From NCBI GenBank assembly GCA_900542835.1, contig UQPB01000010.1, forward strand, positions 1-64,000: a DNA stretch of 64,000 bases, in the 5' to 3' direction. The first letter of the stretch is position 1; each line of letters begins with the position of its first letter. The translations under genes were made by a program, and so were the position numbers. A model generated the notes under the pieces. That model saw only the letters and a list, made by a program, of their open reading frames with translations. It had not been told where the DNA came from and searched no databases. Below, piece by piece: positions 1-8,638 of the stretch. The stretch is from an uncultured Pelosinus sp. (GTDB lineage Bacteria; Bacillota; Negativicutes; Sporomusales; Acetonemataceae).

Positions 1-128
1 GCTAAAAGCGGCCATTGGCGAGCCGCTCCTGCGCCGCTTGATGGCCTGGCGAGACAATTTTTTGTCAGGCAAGGCGACGGCGAGAGGCATACCGACAGTA
101 TGGCGAACGCGGTACGCTTGATCCCCGC

Positions 129-157
129 TTGTTCCCTGCCTGCGCGTTTGGTATACT
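129..157 (+). promoter_or_regulatory. sigma-A-type promoter of the zinc-ribbon gene
   Basis: A -35 TTGTTC at 129-134 and a -10 TATACT at 152-157 are separated by 17 bases and lie about 30 bases before the start codon at 189. Bases 1-128 show no supported gene. Confidence 0.6.
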
Positions 158-188
158 ATATAATGATGTTAGAATCAGGAGGGATTTG

Positions 189-593
189 ATGGGCTCGACA
201 ATTGGTCTCCTGCTTGCCGGATTTGCGGCCTACTGGGTATATACTGACGCGAAATCACGCGGCAACAGCCGGTCTTACTGCCTGCTCTGGGCCGTGGGGA
301 CGTTTGCCGTATTGTTTATTTTCCTGCCGTTGTATCTCTTGTTCGGGCGTAAAGCGCCAAAACGCGAGCAGCCGGAGCGGCTTCAGGATCCCAATACGAT
401 CGATGTGGAAGCCACCGCGGTGGCGGAGGCGGATATGACCTGCCCGATGTGCGGCAATCCGTCGCGGGAAGCCGACCAGTACTGTTCTGCCTGCGGTAAT
501 GCGCTTAAGCCGCGCTGCGGCAATTGCGGCCGGCCGCTGCAGCGTGAATGGACGGAATGCCCCGACTGTCAAACGCCCGTTGGGCAGAAATAG
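189..593 (+). CDS. membrane protein with C-terminal double zinc ribbon
   Basis: 134 aa. The start is the ATG at 189, because AGGAGGG lies 6 bases upstream; an in-frame ATG at 129 lies inside the promoter. Two hydrophobic segments (about residues 2-18 and 30-52) are followed by a soluble tail with four CxxC-type pairs: CPMCG, CSACG, CGNCG and CPDC. This looks like two zinc ribbons on a short membrane hairpin. Such proteins occur widely in Firmicutes without a defined function, so none is assigned. It stands alone with its own promoter. Confidence 0.8.
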   Translation: MGSTIGLLLAGFAAYWVYTDAKSRGNSRSYCLLWAVGTFAVLFIFLPLYLLFGRKAPKREQPERLQDPNTIDVEATAVAEADMTCPMCGNPSREADQYCSACGNALKPRCGNCGRPLQREWTECPDCQTPVGQK

Positions 594-902
594 TCAAAAG
601 CTGTTTTAACATAGTTTTAACCTGCGCATAACCATAAAAGTGCCGGCAAGTGGTATCATCTGATTAAAACAATTGTCCCGGAACAGCCGGCCTGACCCCA
701 AGGCAGGCACGGCGGGACAATTCATAATGAATATTTGCCGGCTGGCCGTGTGTGCCAGGGGTGTAAGCTGTTCTGTGCGCGGAACAGCTTTTTGCTTTGC
801 GGCGGCGGCACTGCCGCTGCCGGCAAAGCAAAAAACGGCAGCCGGTGGTACAGAAGGGCGGCGGTGCGTAACGATCGGAGAGAGGAAAAATTGCGGTCAA
901 GG

Positions 903-930
903 GAGAAGCATTCTATAGAGAATGCTTCTC
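903..930. repeat. perfect 12-bp inverted repeat upstream of the efflux operon
   Basis: Arms GAGAAGCATTCT (903-914) and AGAATGCTTCTC (919-930) flank the 4-base spacer ATAG. No T-run follows, so it is more likely an operator or leader hairpin than a terminator. It sits in the 482-base gap 594-1075, in which I see no gene, 145 bases upstream of the TolC-like start. A dyad this close to an efflux operon would suit a repressor such as a TetR or MarR protein. That is inference; no such regulator lies next to it. Confidence 0.6.
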
Positions 931-997
931 ATATCATCGCGGCTTTGCGACGGCGGTCGATGCCCCGGCAGATATAAAGCCAATTCCAAGGTGAGTA

Positions 998-1006
998 TGC
1001 TATAGT
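998..1006 (+). promoter_or_regulatory. possible extended -10 promoter of the efflux operon
   Basis: TGC followed by TATAGT (1001-1006) forms an extended -10 element 70 bases before the start at 1076. No good -35 is visible, which would suit an activated or weak promoter. Confidence 0.4.
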
Positions 1007-1075
1007 GAAAAACATGCGCCGCATTCCGGCAGTTATTGTGTTGCGCCATCGCCGGAGCGGCAGGGAGGCGGAAGA

Positions 1076-2335
1076 GTGAGAATAAAAATCCTGCTTATTG
1101 CATTAGCCGTATTGTCTAATTTACTGTTACCGGGAAAAAGCTATGCCCTTTCTCTGCAAGAGTGCATTGACAGTGCGTTGACGCTGCACCCCGATTTAAA
1201 CGCGGCTGCCGGCAGGCTTGACGCCAAGCGGGCGGCGATCGGTCAGGCCGAGGCAGACCGGAAATGGCAGTTTTCCGCGTCGTCGTCCTATACGCGCAGC
1301 GGCGGCGACCAGGACTCCGGCGGCGCCTACAGCAACAAGCTTAAGGCCGAACAGCTTTTGTATGACTTTGGCAAAAGCGGGCTGAAAGTGAAAGCGGCTG
1401 AAGTCAGCCAGGAGGCAGCCGCTGCCGACTATCTCACCGCCAGGGATACCGTGATTGCCGATGTCAGGGAGGCCTATTACAGCCTGAACCAGGCAGTGCG
1501 GCAAACCCGGGTGGCGGCAACCCGTTATGACAATTACCGTAAACGGCTTGAATGGGCCGAGGCCTATTATGAGGCGGGTACTAAGGCCAGAATTGAAGTA
1601 ACTAAGGCCCGGGCCGACCTGGCTAACGCCAAACTGGATCTGGTCAAGGCTCAGTCTGAGGTGGCGGCGTCTGAGGCTGAACTGGCGTCGGCCATGGGAC
1701 AACCGCTGCTGCGGCTTGACAGTGTGGATGATGCTCTGGCTTATCAGGCTTATGAAATCACACTGGAACAGGCGCTGGCGCGCGCGCTGGATACGCGTCC
1801 GGAACTGACAGCTTCCCGCAAGAATGTCGAGTATGCCCAGTTGAATCTTGCACTGCAGAAAAAGGGCATGGCCGGCAGTGTCAGTACCAGTGCTGATTAT
1901 GGTTTTTCCGGATCGGCGCCGTTTGACGACCGGGGCTGGAGCGCCGGCGTCTCGCTGGCTTTTCCGCTGGGAGACGGCGGCTTGACGAAAAGCAAGATCA
2001 GCGGCGCGGCGGCGGAGTTGGCTACCGCTGCCGCCGAGCAGGGCAGTCTGGAAAATGCGGTCAGGCTTTCCGTCCGCAAAACCTGGGAAGCGCTTAAGAG
2101 CGCCCGGGAAGCCTTAACGGCGGCGCTGGCTTCCGAGACCGAGGCTCAGGAAACCCTTGACCTGGCCAATGCCCGTTATCAGGCCGGTGTTGGCGACAGC
2201 CTGGAAATATCGGATGCGGTCGAGACCTACGCCACGGCGCAGACGGCGACTGTTTCCGCGCTCTATCAGTATCAACAGGCCCGGCTCGAACTGGAGAAAG
2301 CAATGGGAGGATTAGCGGATGAACTTGATCAGTAA
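1076..2335 (+). CDS. TolC-family outer membrane efflux protein
   Basis: 419 aa, GTG start at 1076 behind GGGAGG. A signal peptide (about residues 1-24, hydrophobic core then SYA/L) leads to two repeated coiled-coil-rich halves, about residues 25-215 and 225-415. Each half opens with the family motif LxxAL or LEQAL, as in LQECIDSAL and LEQALARAL. TolC proteins form trimeric outer-membrane channels with a periplasmic alpha barrel that dock on an adaptor. Its stop overlaps the MacA-like gene by 17 bases, so it belongs to the same operon. An outer-membrane channel in an otherwise Firmicute-like region is the main sign of a diderm host. The exported substrate is unknown. Confidence 0.9.
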   Translation: MRIKILLIALAVLSNLLLPGKSYALSLQECIDSALTLHPDLNAAAGRLDAKRAAIGQAEADRKWQFSASSSYTRSGGDQDSGGAYSNKLKAEQLLYDFGKSGLKVKAAEVSQEAAAADYLTARDTVIADVREAYYSLNQAVRQTRVAATRYDNYRKRLEWAEAYYEAGTKARIEVTKARADLANAKLDLVKAQSEVAASEAELASAMGQPLLRLDSVDDALAYQAYEITLEQALARALDTRPELTASRKNVEYAQLNLALQKKGMAGSVSTSADYGFSGSAPFDDRGWSAGVSLAFPLGDGGLTKSKISGAAAELATAAAEQGSLENAVRLSVRKTWEALKSAREALTAALASETEAQETLDLANARYQAGVGDSLEISDAVETYATAQTATVSALYQYQQARLELEKAMGGLADELDQ

Positions 2336-3500
2336 GCGGCTGTTTCGCTACAAATGGCTGCTGCTATGCCTGGCTGTATTGCTGGCAGCCGGTTACTTCG
2401 GCCTTAAACGCGACAGTAATGAAATTCAGTATAAAACGACAGCGGTGCAGCGTGGCAGCATCCGTGCCGTCATTCAGGCCACCGGCTCGCTGGAGGCGGT
2501 GGAAAAGGTAGATGTCGGTACCCAGATTTCAGGCACGATTGCCCAGATCTATATCGATTATAACAGCGCTGTCAAACAGGGACAGCTGATTGCGGAAATT
2601 GACTCCGCCACTCAGGAGACGGAAGTGGCGCAGGCCAGCGCTAATCTGCTTGCCGCCAAAGCGGATTTGCGCAATGCCGAAGCCGTGCTGGACAAGGCGG
2701 CCAAAGCCTTGAACCGGACGCGGCGGCTGGCGGCCAAGGATTTGGTCGCCACTGCCGACGTCGATGCCGATGAGAGCTCTTACCTGACGGCAGAGGCTCA
2801 GGCGGCATCGGCCCAGGCGAAGATTGAGCAGTATGAAGCGGCTTTGGCAAAAGCAAAGCTGAACTTAGGCTATACCAAAATCTATTCACCGGTTGACGGC
2901 GTCGTTGTCGCTAAAAGCGTCGAAAAAGGACAGACGGTTGCGGCCAGCTATTCCACGCCCAGTATTGCCGAGATCGCCAGAGACCTAAAACAGATGCAGG
3001 TTGCCGTCAGCGTCGATGAAGCCGATATTGGCGGCGTTAAGCAGGGGCAGAAGGCGGAATTCAGTGTCGATGCTTACGCTGACAGAAAGTTTTATGGCGA
3101 AGTCACCCAGGTGCGACTCTCGCCAACCACCAGCGACAATGTCGTCACCTACACCGTCATTGTGACCGTCGCCAATCCCGATGGAATCCTGCTGCCCGGA
3201 ATGACCGCCAATGTCGCCCTGATTGTGCAGCAAAAAGATAACATTCTGTTTGTTCCTAACTCGGCATTTCGCTTTAAGCCGGTAGACGCAAACGCCGCCC
3301 TGGTCGATCAGGGACCGCCAGGCAAAGCGACGGTAGCTGAAGTAACGGCACCGGCTGTTTATATCCTGGATAAAAAGGCGCCGCTGCAGCGGCAGGTGGA
3401 AAAGGGCATCAGCGACGGACAGAATACCGAGGTCGTTTCCGGTCTGGAGGAAGCGGAGCAGGTGATTATCGGCATTCTGGTCGCAAAAGAAGGTACGTGA
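2319..3500 (+). CDS. MacA/HlyD-family periplasmic adaptor
   Basis: 393 aa, ATG at 2319 inside the end of the TolC-like gene. One N-terminal membrane anchor (about residues 12-29) is followed by the first biotinyl-lipoyl strand (VDVGTQISGTIAQIY), an alpha-helical hairpin (about 90-175), the second lipoyl half (IYSPVDGVVVAKSVEKGQTV, about 187-206) and beta-barrel domains. This order is that of MacA-type membrane fusion proteins, which connect an inner-membrane transporter to TolC. The downstream MacB-like ATPase and permease complete the machine. The anchor, rather than a lipobox, places it in the inner membrane facing the periplasm. Confidence 0.9.
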   Translation: MNLISKRLFRYKWLLLCLAVLLAAGYFGLKRDSNEIQYKTTAVQRGSIRAVIQATGSLEAVEKVDVGTQISGTIAQIYIDYNSAVKQGQLIAEIDSATQETEVAQASANLLAAKADLRNAEAVLDKAAKALNRTRRLAAKDLVATADVDADESSYLTAEAQAASAQAKIEQYEAALAKAKLNLGYTKIYSPVDGVVVAKSVEKGQTVAASYSTPSIAEIARDLKQMQVAVSVDEADIGGVKQGQKAEFSVDAYADRKFYGEVTQVRLSPTTSDNVVTYTVIVTVANPDGILLPGMTANVALIVQQKDNILFVPNSAFRFKPVDANAALVDQGPPGKATVAEVTAPAVYILDKKAPLQRQVEKGISDGQNTEVVSGLEEAEQVIIGILVAKEGT

Positions 3501-3501
3501 T

Positions 3502-4194
3502 ATGGCGTTAGTCGTACTAAAGGATATCCGCAAGAGCTTTATGGTTGATGAGGAGGAAATGGAAATCCTCCATGGCATTAACCTATCGGTGGAACGCGGC
3601 GAGTTTATTGCCATGATGGGACCGTCCGGATCGGGCAAATCCACCACCATGAACCTGCTGGGCTGTCTGGATAAGCCCACCGCCGGCAGCTATTGGCTGG
3701 ATGGCGAGGATACGGGAGTCCTGACGCCGCAGCAGCTGGCCGGCGTCCGCAATCACAAAATCGGCTTTGTGTTCCAGGGCTTTAACCTGTTGCCAAAAAC
3801 GAGCGCGCTGGAAAATGTGGAATTGCCGCTGCTGTACGCCGGTGTGCCGCGCCAGGAGCGTCGCGACAGGGCGATAGAGGCGCTGACGGCAATGGGCCTG
3901 GCGGCCAGATTGCACCACCAGCCGTCCCAGCTGTCGGGCGGGCAGCAGCAGCGGGTGGCGATTGCCCGCGGCATTGTCAACAAAGCGCCGATCCTGATGG
4001 CGGATGAACCGACAGGAAACCTTGATTCGAAAACCAGTGATGAAATCATGGAACTGTTTGTCCGGCTGAACAAGGACATGCATATCACCATTATTCTTGT
4101 CACCCATGAGCCGGATGTAGCGGCTTATGCCGATCGCCTCATTCATTTTAAGGATGGCCGGATTATTAAAGATGAAAGGGCGGATAGGCAATGA
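3502..4194 (+). CDS. MacB/LolD-type ABC transporter ATP-binding protein
   Basis: 230 aa; the ATG follows the previous stop after one base. Walker A GPSGSGKST lies at about residues 40-48, the signature LSGGQQQRVAIARG at about 143-156, and Walker B ILMADEPTGNLD at about 163-174, followed by the switch histidine in VTHEP. These are the hallmarks of the LolD/MacB/FtsE class. It powers the permease encoded next, with which it overlaps by ATGA. Unlike E. coli MacB, where ATPase and permease are fused, here they are separate, as is usual in Firmicutes. Confidence 0.93.
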   Translation: MALVVLKDIRKSFMVDEEEMEILHGINLSVERGEFIAMMGPSGSGKSTTMNLLGCLDKPTAGSYWLDGEDTGVLTPQQLAGVRNHKIGFVFQGFNLLPKTSALENVELPLLYAGVPRQERRDRAIEALTAMGLAARLHHQPSQLSGGQQQRVAIARGIVNKAPILMADEPTGNLDSKTSDEIMELFVRLNKDMHITIILVTHEPDVAAYADRLIHFKDGRIIKDERADRQ

Positions 4195-5408
4195 TTTCTG
4201 CAGCGGATATTTTCAGGGCCGCGATTAAGGCCTTATACCGGAATAAGGTCCGGTCGATGCTGACCGCTTTGGGGATTATTATCGGTGTGGCTGCCGTTAT
4301 CGCCGCTTTTGCCGTCGGCCAGGGCGCCAATAAAAGCATTGACGATCAGATCGCTTCCTTTGGCAGCAACTTTATTATCGTATTCCCCGACCGCTCGGCC
4401 ATGTCTGCCACCGGCAACACCCGCTACCTTACAATGGGCGACGCGGAGGCGATTGAACGCGAGGTGTCCGGCATTGAGGCGGTTGCCCCGGTTGTCGACG
4501 CATCCGCCACACTGATCTACGGCAATACCAACTGGAGCAGCAGCGTCACCGGCAGCACTCCCTCCTACGCCAGCGTCCACGACTGGAGCATTGCCAAAGG
4601 CCGTGGCCTGATCGACAGCGATGTCCGCCAGGCCGCCAAGGTGGCTATCATTGGTCAGACAGTCGCCGACAAATTGTTTTTCAACGAAGATCCGCTGGAA
4701 AAGTCGGTCAGGATTAACAAAGTACCGTTTACCGTTGTCGGTGTTTTTGCCGCCAAAGGCCAAAATACGATGGGCAATGATCAGGACGATTTCGTATTGG
4801 TGCCGGCCACAGCGGCGCAAAGCCGGCTGGTCCGTTCCAGCACGCCGGGAAAAATCGGCATGATTTTCATTAAAGGCGTATCTATGAATTCGCTGCAGTA
4901 CATCCAGAACGAGACAGAGGCGCTGCTGCGCGAGCGCCATAAGATCAGGGCCGGCGAGGCGGACGACTTTGCCGTCCGCAATATCAGCCAGATGCTGGAG
5001 GCGCGGCGCAAGACGACAACGATCATGTCGATGCTGCTGGGCTCGATCGCGGTTATCTCGCTGGTAGTGGGCGGCATCGGCATCATGAACATCATGCTGG
5101 TATCGGTTTCGGAGCGGACCCGTGAGATCGGCATCCGCATGGCTGTCGGCGCCAGGGCGGAGGATATCCGGCTGCAGTTCCTGCTAGAAGCGTTTGTGCT
5201 GGCGATGGTGGGCGGCGTGCTTGGCATTCTGATCGGCGTTGCCGCCGGCTATATGCTGGCAGCCTTCACCCAGGCCCCGCCGATATTTACCGTTTCTTCC
5301 ATCGTGCTGGCCTTTGTCTTCTCCGCAGCCGTCGGCATTGGCTTTGGCTATTATCCCGCCTATAAGGCCTCCTGCTTAAACCCGATTGACGCTTTGAAGC
5401 ACGAATAG
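4191..5408 (+). CDS. MacB-type ABC transporter permease
   Basis: 405 aa, ATGA overlap with the ATPase. The layout is typical of MacB/FtsX permeases: an N-terminal membrane helix (about residues 20-42), a periplasmic MacB_PCD domain (about 50-250) and three C-terminal helices (about 280-305, 330-355 and 365-390). The conserved ISERTREIGIRMAVGAR-like stretch follows helix 2 (VSVSERTREIGIRMAVGA). With the ATPase, adaptor and TolC-like protein it should form a mechanotransmission-type tripartite exporter for antibiotics, peptides or lipids; the substrate is not predictable. A 7-bp stem-loop at 5423-5443 downstream lacks a T-run and is only a weak terminator candidate. Confidence 0.92.
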   Translation: MISAADIFRAAIKALYRNKVRSMLTALGIIIGVAAVIAAFAVGQGANKSIDDQIASFGSNFIIVFPDRSAMSATGNTRYLTMGDAEAIEREVSGIEAVAPVVDASATLIYGNTNWSSSVTGSTPSYASVHDWSIAKGRGLIDSDVRQAAKVAIIGQTVADKLFFNEDPLEKSVRINKVPFTVVGVFAAKGQNTMGNDQDDFVLVPATAAQSRLVRSSTPGKIGMIFIKGVSMNSLQYIQNETEALLRERHKIRAGEADDFAVRNISQMLEARRKTTTIMSMLLGSIAVISLVVGGIGIMNIMLVSVSERTREIGIRMAVGARAEDIRLQFLLEAFVLAMVGGVLGILIGVAAGYMLAAFTQAPPIFTVSSIVLAFVFSAAVGIGFGYYPAYKASCLNPIDALKHE

Positions 5409-5473
5409 CAGGTCCGGCTTGCTGCGTCCGGGGCCGGGACGCAATCTTGGTCTGGCTGATTTTGCTTAAGTTA

Positions 5474-5502
5474 TTGACAAAGCGCCAGGCAATTAGTACA
5501 AT
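5474..5502 (+). promoter_or_regulatory. sigma-A promoter of the first T-box leader
   Basis: Consensus -35 TTGACA (5474-5479) and -10 TACAAT (5497-5502) with a 17-base spacer. The spacer is nearly identical to that of the promoter at 10124-10152, showing duplication of promoter, leader and gene as one unit. Confidence 0.85.
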
Positions 5503-5508
5503 AACAGC

Positions 5509-5820
5509 AATAACCGAATAGACAAAAGTGAAGATGGAAAAAAGTAAATGTATGCTTGCCGTACAGAGAGCTGATGGTTGGTGGAAATCAGCCGGTGGTA
5601 TAGATTGAAGTTCATTCCTGAACTGCGAGGCTGAAACAACAGTAGGCCGAGCCGGGGTGGCAGTCGTTATTGTGCCGGAAGTTGATCTGATTGAAGATTA
5701 TTAGGGTGGTACCGCGGAGATTTCCGTCCCTTGCGGTAGCGCCCTTTTTATTTTTGACGGATAACTAGGGTGGTACCGCGATGCACGTCCGTCGTCCCTT
5801 GGCCGGGACGATTTTTTATG
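5509..5820 (+). ncRNA. T-box leader 1, inferred Phe (TTC) specifier, tandem antiterminator
   Basis: Stem I carries the AGTA S-turn strand (5543-5546), the AGAGA motif (5565-5569), a distal hairpin (5570-5592) and GAAG followed by TTC at 5611-5613, read as a Phe specifier. Two T-box modules follow. The first T-box AGGGTGGTACCGCG (5703-5716) can pair with GCGGTAGCGCCC (5733-5744) plus T-run to terminate. The second T-box (5767-5780) precedes terminator TCGTCCC/GGGACGA (5792-5811) with a T-run. T-boxes read through when uncharged tRNA pairs with both the specifier and the UGGU bulge. Codon frame: the GAA-N-codon rule plus variation among the three leaders (TTC, TAC, TTC) favour Phe/Tyr; a Val or Ser/Thr reading is less likely. 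Confidence 0.85.
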
Positions 5821-5840
5821 AAAAAGGATGTGTAAGACCT

Positions 5841-6839
5841 ATGATGAAAAATGTGCGACAGCAGAAAATGATCGCCTTGGCGCTGGGGGCCTTGCTGACG
5901 GCTGGCGTTGTCGCCGGCTGCGGCGGCAAGCAGGAAACGGCAGCAAAGGCGGACGCGGTGAAGCGGATCGGTGTATTGCAACTGGTGCAGCACGGGGCGC
6001 TGGACGCCGCCAACAAGGGCTTTGTCGACGGGCTTGCCGCCAAAGGCTATAAAGACGGCGAAAACATCAAAATCGATCAGCAGAATGCCCAGGGCGACCA
6101 GTCGAACCTGAAGACGATCAGCCAGCGGTTTGTCAATAATAAAGTGGATCTCATCTACGCGATTGCGACGCCGGCGGCGCAGTCGGTCGCCAATGAGACG
6201 AAAACGATCCCGGTGGTCGGATCGGCGATTACCGACTATGAGAAGGCGAAGCTGGTGCAAACCAATGCCAAGCCTGGCGGCAATGTAACCGGCACCACCG
6301 ACTACATTCCGCAGCAGCAGCAGATCGACCTGGCGTTAAAGCTGCTGCCGCAGGCGAAAACGGTGGGAGCGCTGTATACGTCCAGCGAGGCGAATTCGCA
6401 GGTTCAGGTCCAGGCGATGAAAGCCTATGCCGCGGAAAAGGGCCTGACGGTTGTCGAGGCCACAGTCACAAGCGTCAACGATATCCAGCAGGCGATTCAG
6501 AGCCTGATCGGCAAAGTTGACTTCATCTACTGTCCAACCGACAATACGATCGCTTCGGCGATGGCCAATATCGCCAAGGTTGCGATACCGGCGAAGCTGC
6601 CGGTGTTTGTCGGCGACGAGACGATGGTCAGGACTGGCGGCACGGCGGGTATTTCCGTGGATTTCTATAAGCTTGGCTTCCAGTCGGGCGAAATGGCGGC
6701 CGATATTCTGGCAGGCAAAGCCAAACCGGCGGATATGCCAATCGCTGTTCAGAAGGAAGCGAAGCTCATTGTCAACGCAGAGGCCGCGAAAGCGATTGGC
6801 CTGACGATACCGGAAGATCTTTTGCGACAGGCGAAATAG
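5841..6839 (+). CDS. ABC transporter substrate-binding lipoprotein 1 (TrpX-like)
   Basis: 332 aa. The start is one of two adjacent ATGs (5841, 5844) after AAAAAGGATGTG; an upstream ATG at 5781 lies inside the T-box. The signal peptide ends in the lipobox VVAGC, so the protein is lipid-anchored. The rest belongs to the ABC_sub_bind family (PF04392), known from predicted tryptophan-type amino-acid uptake systems: KRIGVLQLVQHGALD near the N-terminus, then IYAIATPAAQSVANET and FIYCPTDNTIASAMANIAK. It is almost identical to the products at 9115 and 10492. The leader suggests induction when charged tRNA-Phe is scarce. Substrate Phe or another aromatic amino acid is inference from leader and family. 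Confidence 0.88.
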   Translation: MMKNVRQQKMIALALGALLTAGVVAGCGGKQETAAKADAVKRIGVLQLVQHGALDAANKGFVDGLAAKGYKDGENIKIDQQNAQGDQSNLKTISQRFVNNKVDLIYAIATPAAQSVANETKTIPVVGSAITDYEKAKLVQTNAKPGGNVTGTTDYIPQQQQIDLALKLLPQAKTVGALYTSSEANSQVQVQAMKAYAAEKGLTVVEATVTSVNDIQQAIQSLIGKVDFIYCPTDNTIASAMANIAKVAIPAKLPVFVGDETMVRTGGTAGISVDFYKLGFQSGEMAADILAGKAKPADMPIAVQKEAKLIVNAEAAKAIGLTIPEDLLRQAK

Positions 6840-6849
6840 GGACACACTG

Positions 6850-6882
6850 CGCTGCGGAAGCGTCCGGCCCGCTTCCGCAGCG
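6850..6882 (+). repeat. GC-rich intercistronic hairpin after binding protein 1
   Basis: A perfect 13-bp stem (6850-6862 with 6870-6882) encloses the 7-base loop TCCGGCC and has no T-run. It lies between the binding protein and permease genes. Such hairpins commonly protect the 3' end of the upstream message and raise the binding protein above the membrane components; that role is inferred. Confidence 0.6.
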
Positions 6883-6924
6883 GCAGCTGCGCGTCCGGCC
6901 GGCAATATAGGGAGGAAATACTGA

Positions 6925-7806
6925 ATGAATGATTTGGTCATTTCGACTATAGCCCAGGGCCTGCTTTGGGCCGTGATGGCTATCGGCGTATATCTGACGT
7001 TTCGTACGCTGCAAATTGCCGATTTAAGCGTTGAGGGCACTTTTCCGCTGGGCGCCGCGGTTGCCGCGGTGCTGCTGGAAGGCGGCGGCAATCCTGTGAC
7101 AGCGATTCTGGCGGCAGGCGTTGCCGGCATGCTGGCGGGCGCGGCTACCGGCCTGCTGCACACCAAGCTGAAGATACCGGCGTTACTGGCCGGCATTTTA
7201 ACAATGATTGCCTTGTATTCGGTCAACCTGCGGGTAATGGGCAAGGCCAACGTTTCGCTGCTAAATACCGATACCATTTATACGATGTTGGAATTTCTGC
7301 AGTTATCGCCCAATCTGACCACCTTCGCGGTCGGCCTCATTGTCGCTTTTTTCTGCCCGGTTTTGCTTTATCTGTTTTTTGGCACCGAGATTGGCATGGC
7401 GTTGCGGGCCACCGGCAATAATCCGCAGATGATCCGGGCCATGGGCGTAAATACCGATACGATGATTCTGCTGGGACTGATGATCAGCAATGGCGTGGTA
7501 GCGGTCTCAGGTGCTTTCATCGCCCAAAGCAACGGGTTCGCTGATGTCGGCATGGGTGTGGGCACCATTGTTATCGGGCTGGCTTCCGTGATTATCGGCG
7601 AGGTTCTGTTTGGCTCGCGCAGCGTGAAAAATGCGTTGGTTTCGGTTGTGCTTGGCTCTATCGTTTATCGAATCGTGATTGCCGTGGTCCTCTATCTGGG
7701 CATGCCGCCAAACGACCTGAAGCTGTTCACCGCGCTGCTGGTTGCCATGGCGCTCTCGCTGCCGTTGGTGAAAACAAAATGGGACAGCAGAAAGGCGGGG
7801 CTGTAA
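6925..7806 (+). CDS. ABC transporter permease (TrpY-like)
   Basis: 293 aa, ATG at 6925 after GGGAGG. Eight to nine hydrophobic segments run from about residue 5 to 285. The cytoplasmic stretch GTEIGMALRATGNNPQMIRAMGVNTD (about residues 150-175) is the coupling region of branched-chain/BMP-type permeases, and YLTFRTLQIADLSVEGTFPLGAA is typical of the permease partnered with PF04392 binding proteins. It is the only permease in the locus and probably serves all three binding proteins. The ATPase gene starts two bases after its stop. Confidence 0.9.
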   Translation: MNDLVISTIAQGLLWAVMAIGVYLTFRTLQIADLSVEGTFPLGAAVAAVLLEGGGNPVTAILAAGVAGMLAGAATGLLHTKLKIPALLAGILTMIALYSVNLRVMGKANVSLLNTDTIYTMLEFLQLSPNLTTFAVGLIVAFFCPVLLYLFFGTEIGMALRATGNNPQMIRAMGVNTDTMILLGLMISNGVVAVSGAFIAQSNGFADVGMGVGTIVIGLASVIIGEVLFGSRSVKNALVSVVLGSIVYRIVIAVVLYLGMPPNDLKLFTALLVAMALSLPLVKTKWDSRKAGL

Positions 7807-7807
7807 G

Positions 7808-8599
7808 ATGTTGCGTGTCGAGGGAATCAGTAAAACTTTTTTTGCCGGCACGGTGAATGAAAAGCTGGCGCTGAAGAATGTCAGCCTGGAAATGCAAACA
7901 GGCGATTTTATTACCGTCATCGGCGGCAACGGTGCGGGCAAGAGTACGTTAATGAACTCGATTGCCGGAGTGTTTAAGGTCGATTGCGGTAAAATTTACC
8001 TTGACGATATTGATGTGACCGAAATGCCGGAGCATAAACGGGCCGCCTATATCGGCCGCGTTTTTCAGGATCCGATGCTGGGGACGGCTGCGGATATGAT
8101 GGTGGAGGAAAATCTGGCTATTGCCGCCAGGCGCGGTAAAAGTCTGGGGTTGCGCTGGAGTTTTCGCGAGAATGAATTTGCTGAATTTAAAACGAAACTG
8201 GCTAAACTGGATCTCGGCCTGGAAGACCGCTTGAAAAACCGGATCGGGACCCTGTCAGGCGGACAGCGTCAGGCAATTACCCTGCTGATGGCGACTCTGC
8301 GCAAGCCCAAGCTGCTGCTGCTGGACGAGCATACCGCCGCGCTTGATCCCAAAACGGCGGAAAAAGTGCTGGCGCTGACGCAGAGCATCGTGGCTGAAAA
8401 CGGGCTGACGACACTGATGATCACCCATAACATGCGGGATGCGCTGCGCTTCGGCAACCGGCTGCTGATGCTGGATGACGGCAAAATCCTGCTGGACATT
8501 CATGGCGCGGAGAAGGCGAAGATGACTGTTCACGACCTGCTGGACGCATTTGAACATTGCGGCGGCGAAGATGTCAGCGACCGGATGCTGCTGAGTTGA
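7808..8599 (+). CDS. ABC transporter ATP-binding protein (TrpZ-like)
   Basis: 263 aa, ATG one base after the permease stop. Walker A GGNGAGKST (about residues 38-46), Q-loop near GRVFQDPMLGT, signature LSGGQRQAITLLMA (about 153-166) and Walker B LLLLDEHTAALDP (about 172-184) are intact. The DEHTAALDP form, with H instead of the usual P, is typical of this ATPase group. Transcription from the first T-box leader ends at the second promoter/leader that begins 40 bases downstream. Confidence 0.92.
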   Translation: MLRVEGISKTFFAGTVNEKLALKNVSLEMQTGDFITVIGGNGAGKSTLMNSIAGVFKVDCGKIYLDDIDVTEMPEHKRAAYIGRVFQDPMLGTAADMMVEENLAIAARRGKSLGLRWSFRENEFAEFKTKLAKLDLGLEDRLKNRIGTLSGGQRQAITLLMATLRKPKLLLLDEHTAALDPKTAEKVLALTQSIVAENGLTTLMITHNMRDALRFGNRLLMLDDGKILLDIHGAEKAKMTVHDLLDAFEHCGGEDVSDRMLLS

Positions 8600-8638
8600 A
8601 ACGGCCGGCGGCTGCTGCGCTTTTACGATTATTCCCTG

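Noticed and set aside
673..977. Three overlapping small open frames on both strands in the gap before the TolC-like gene
   Set aside because: No ribosome sites at usable distance, odd compositions from GC-rich repeats, and the frames span the 903-930 dyad.
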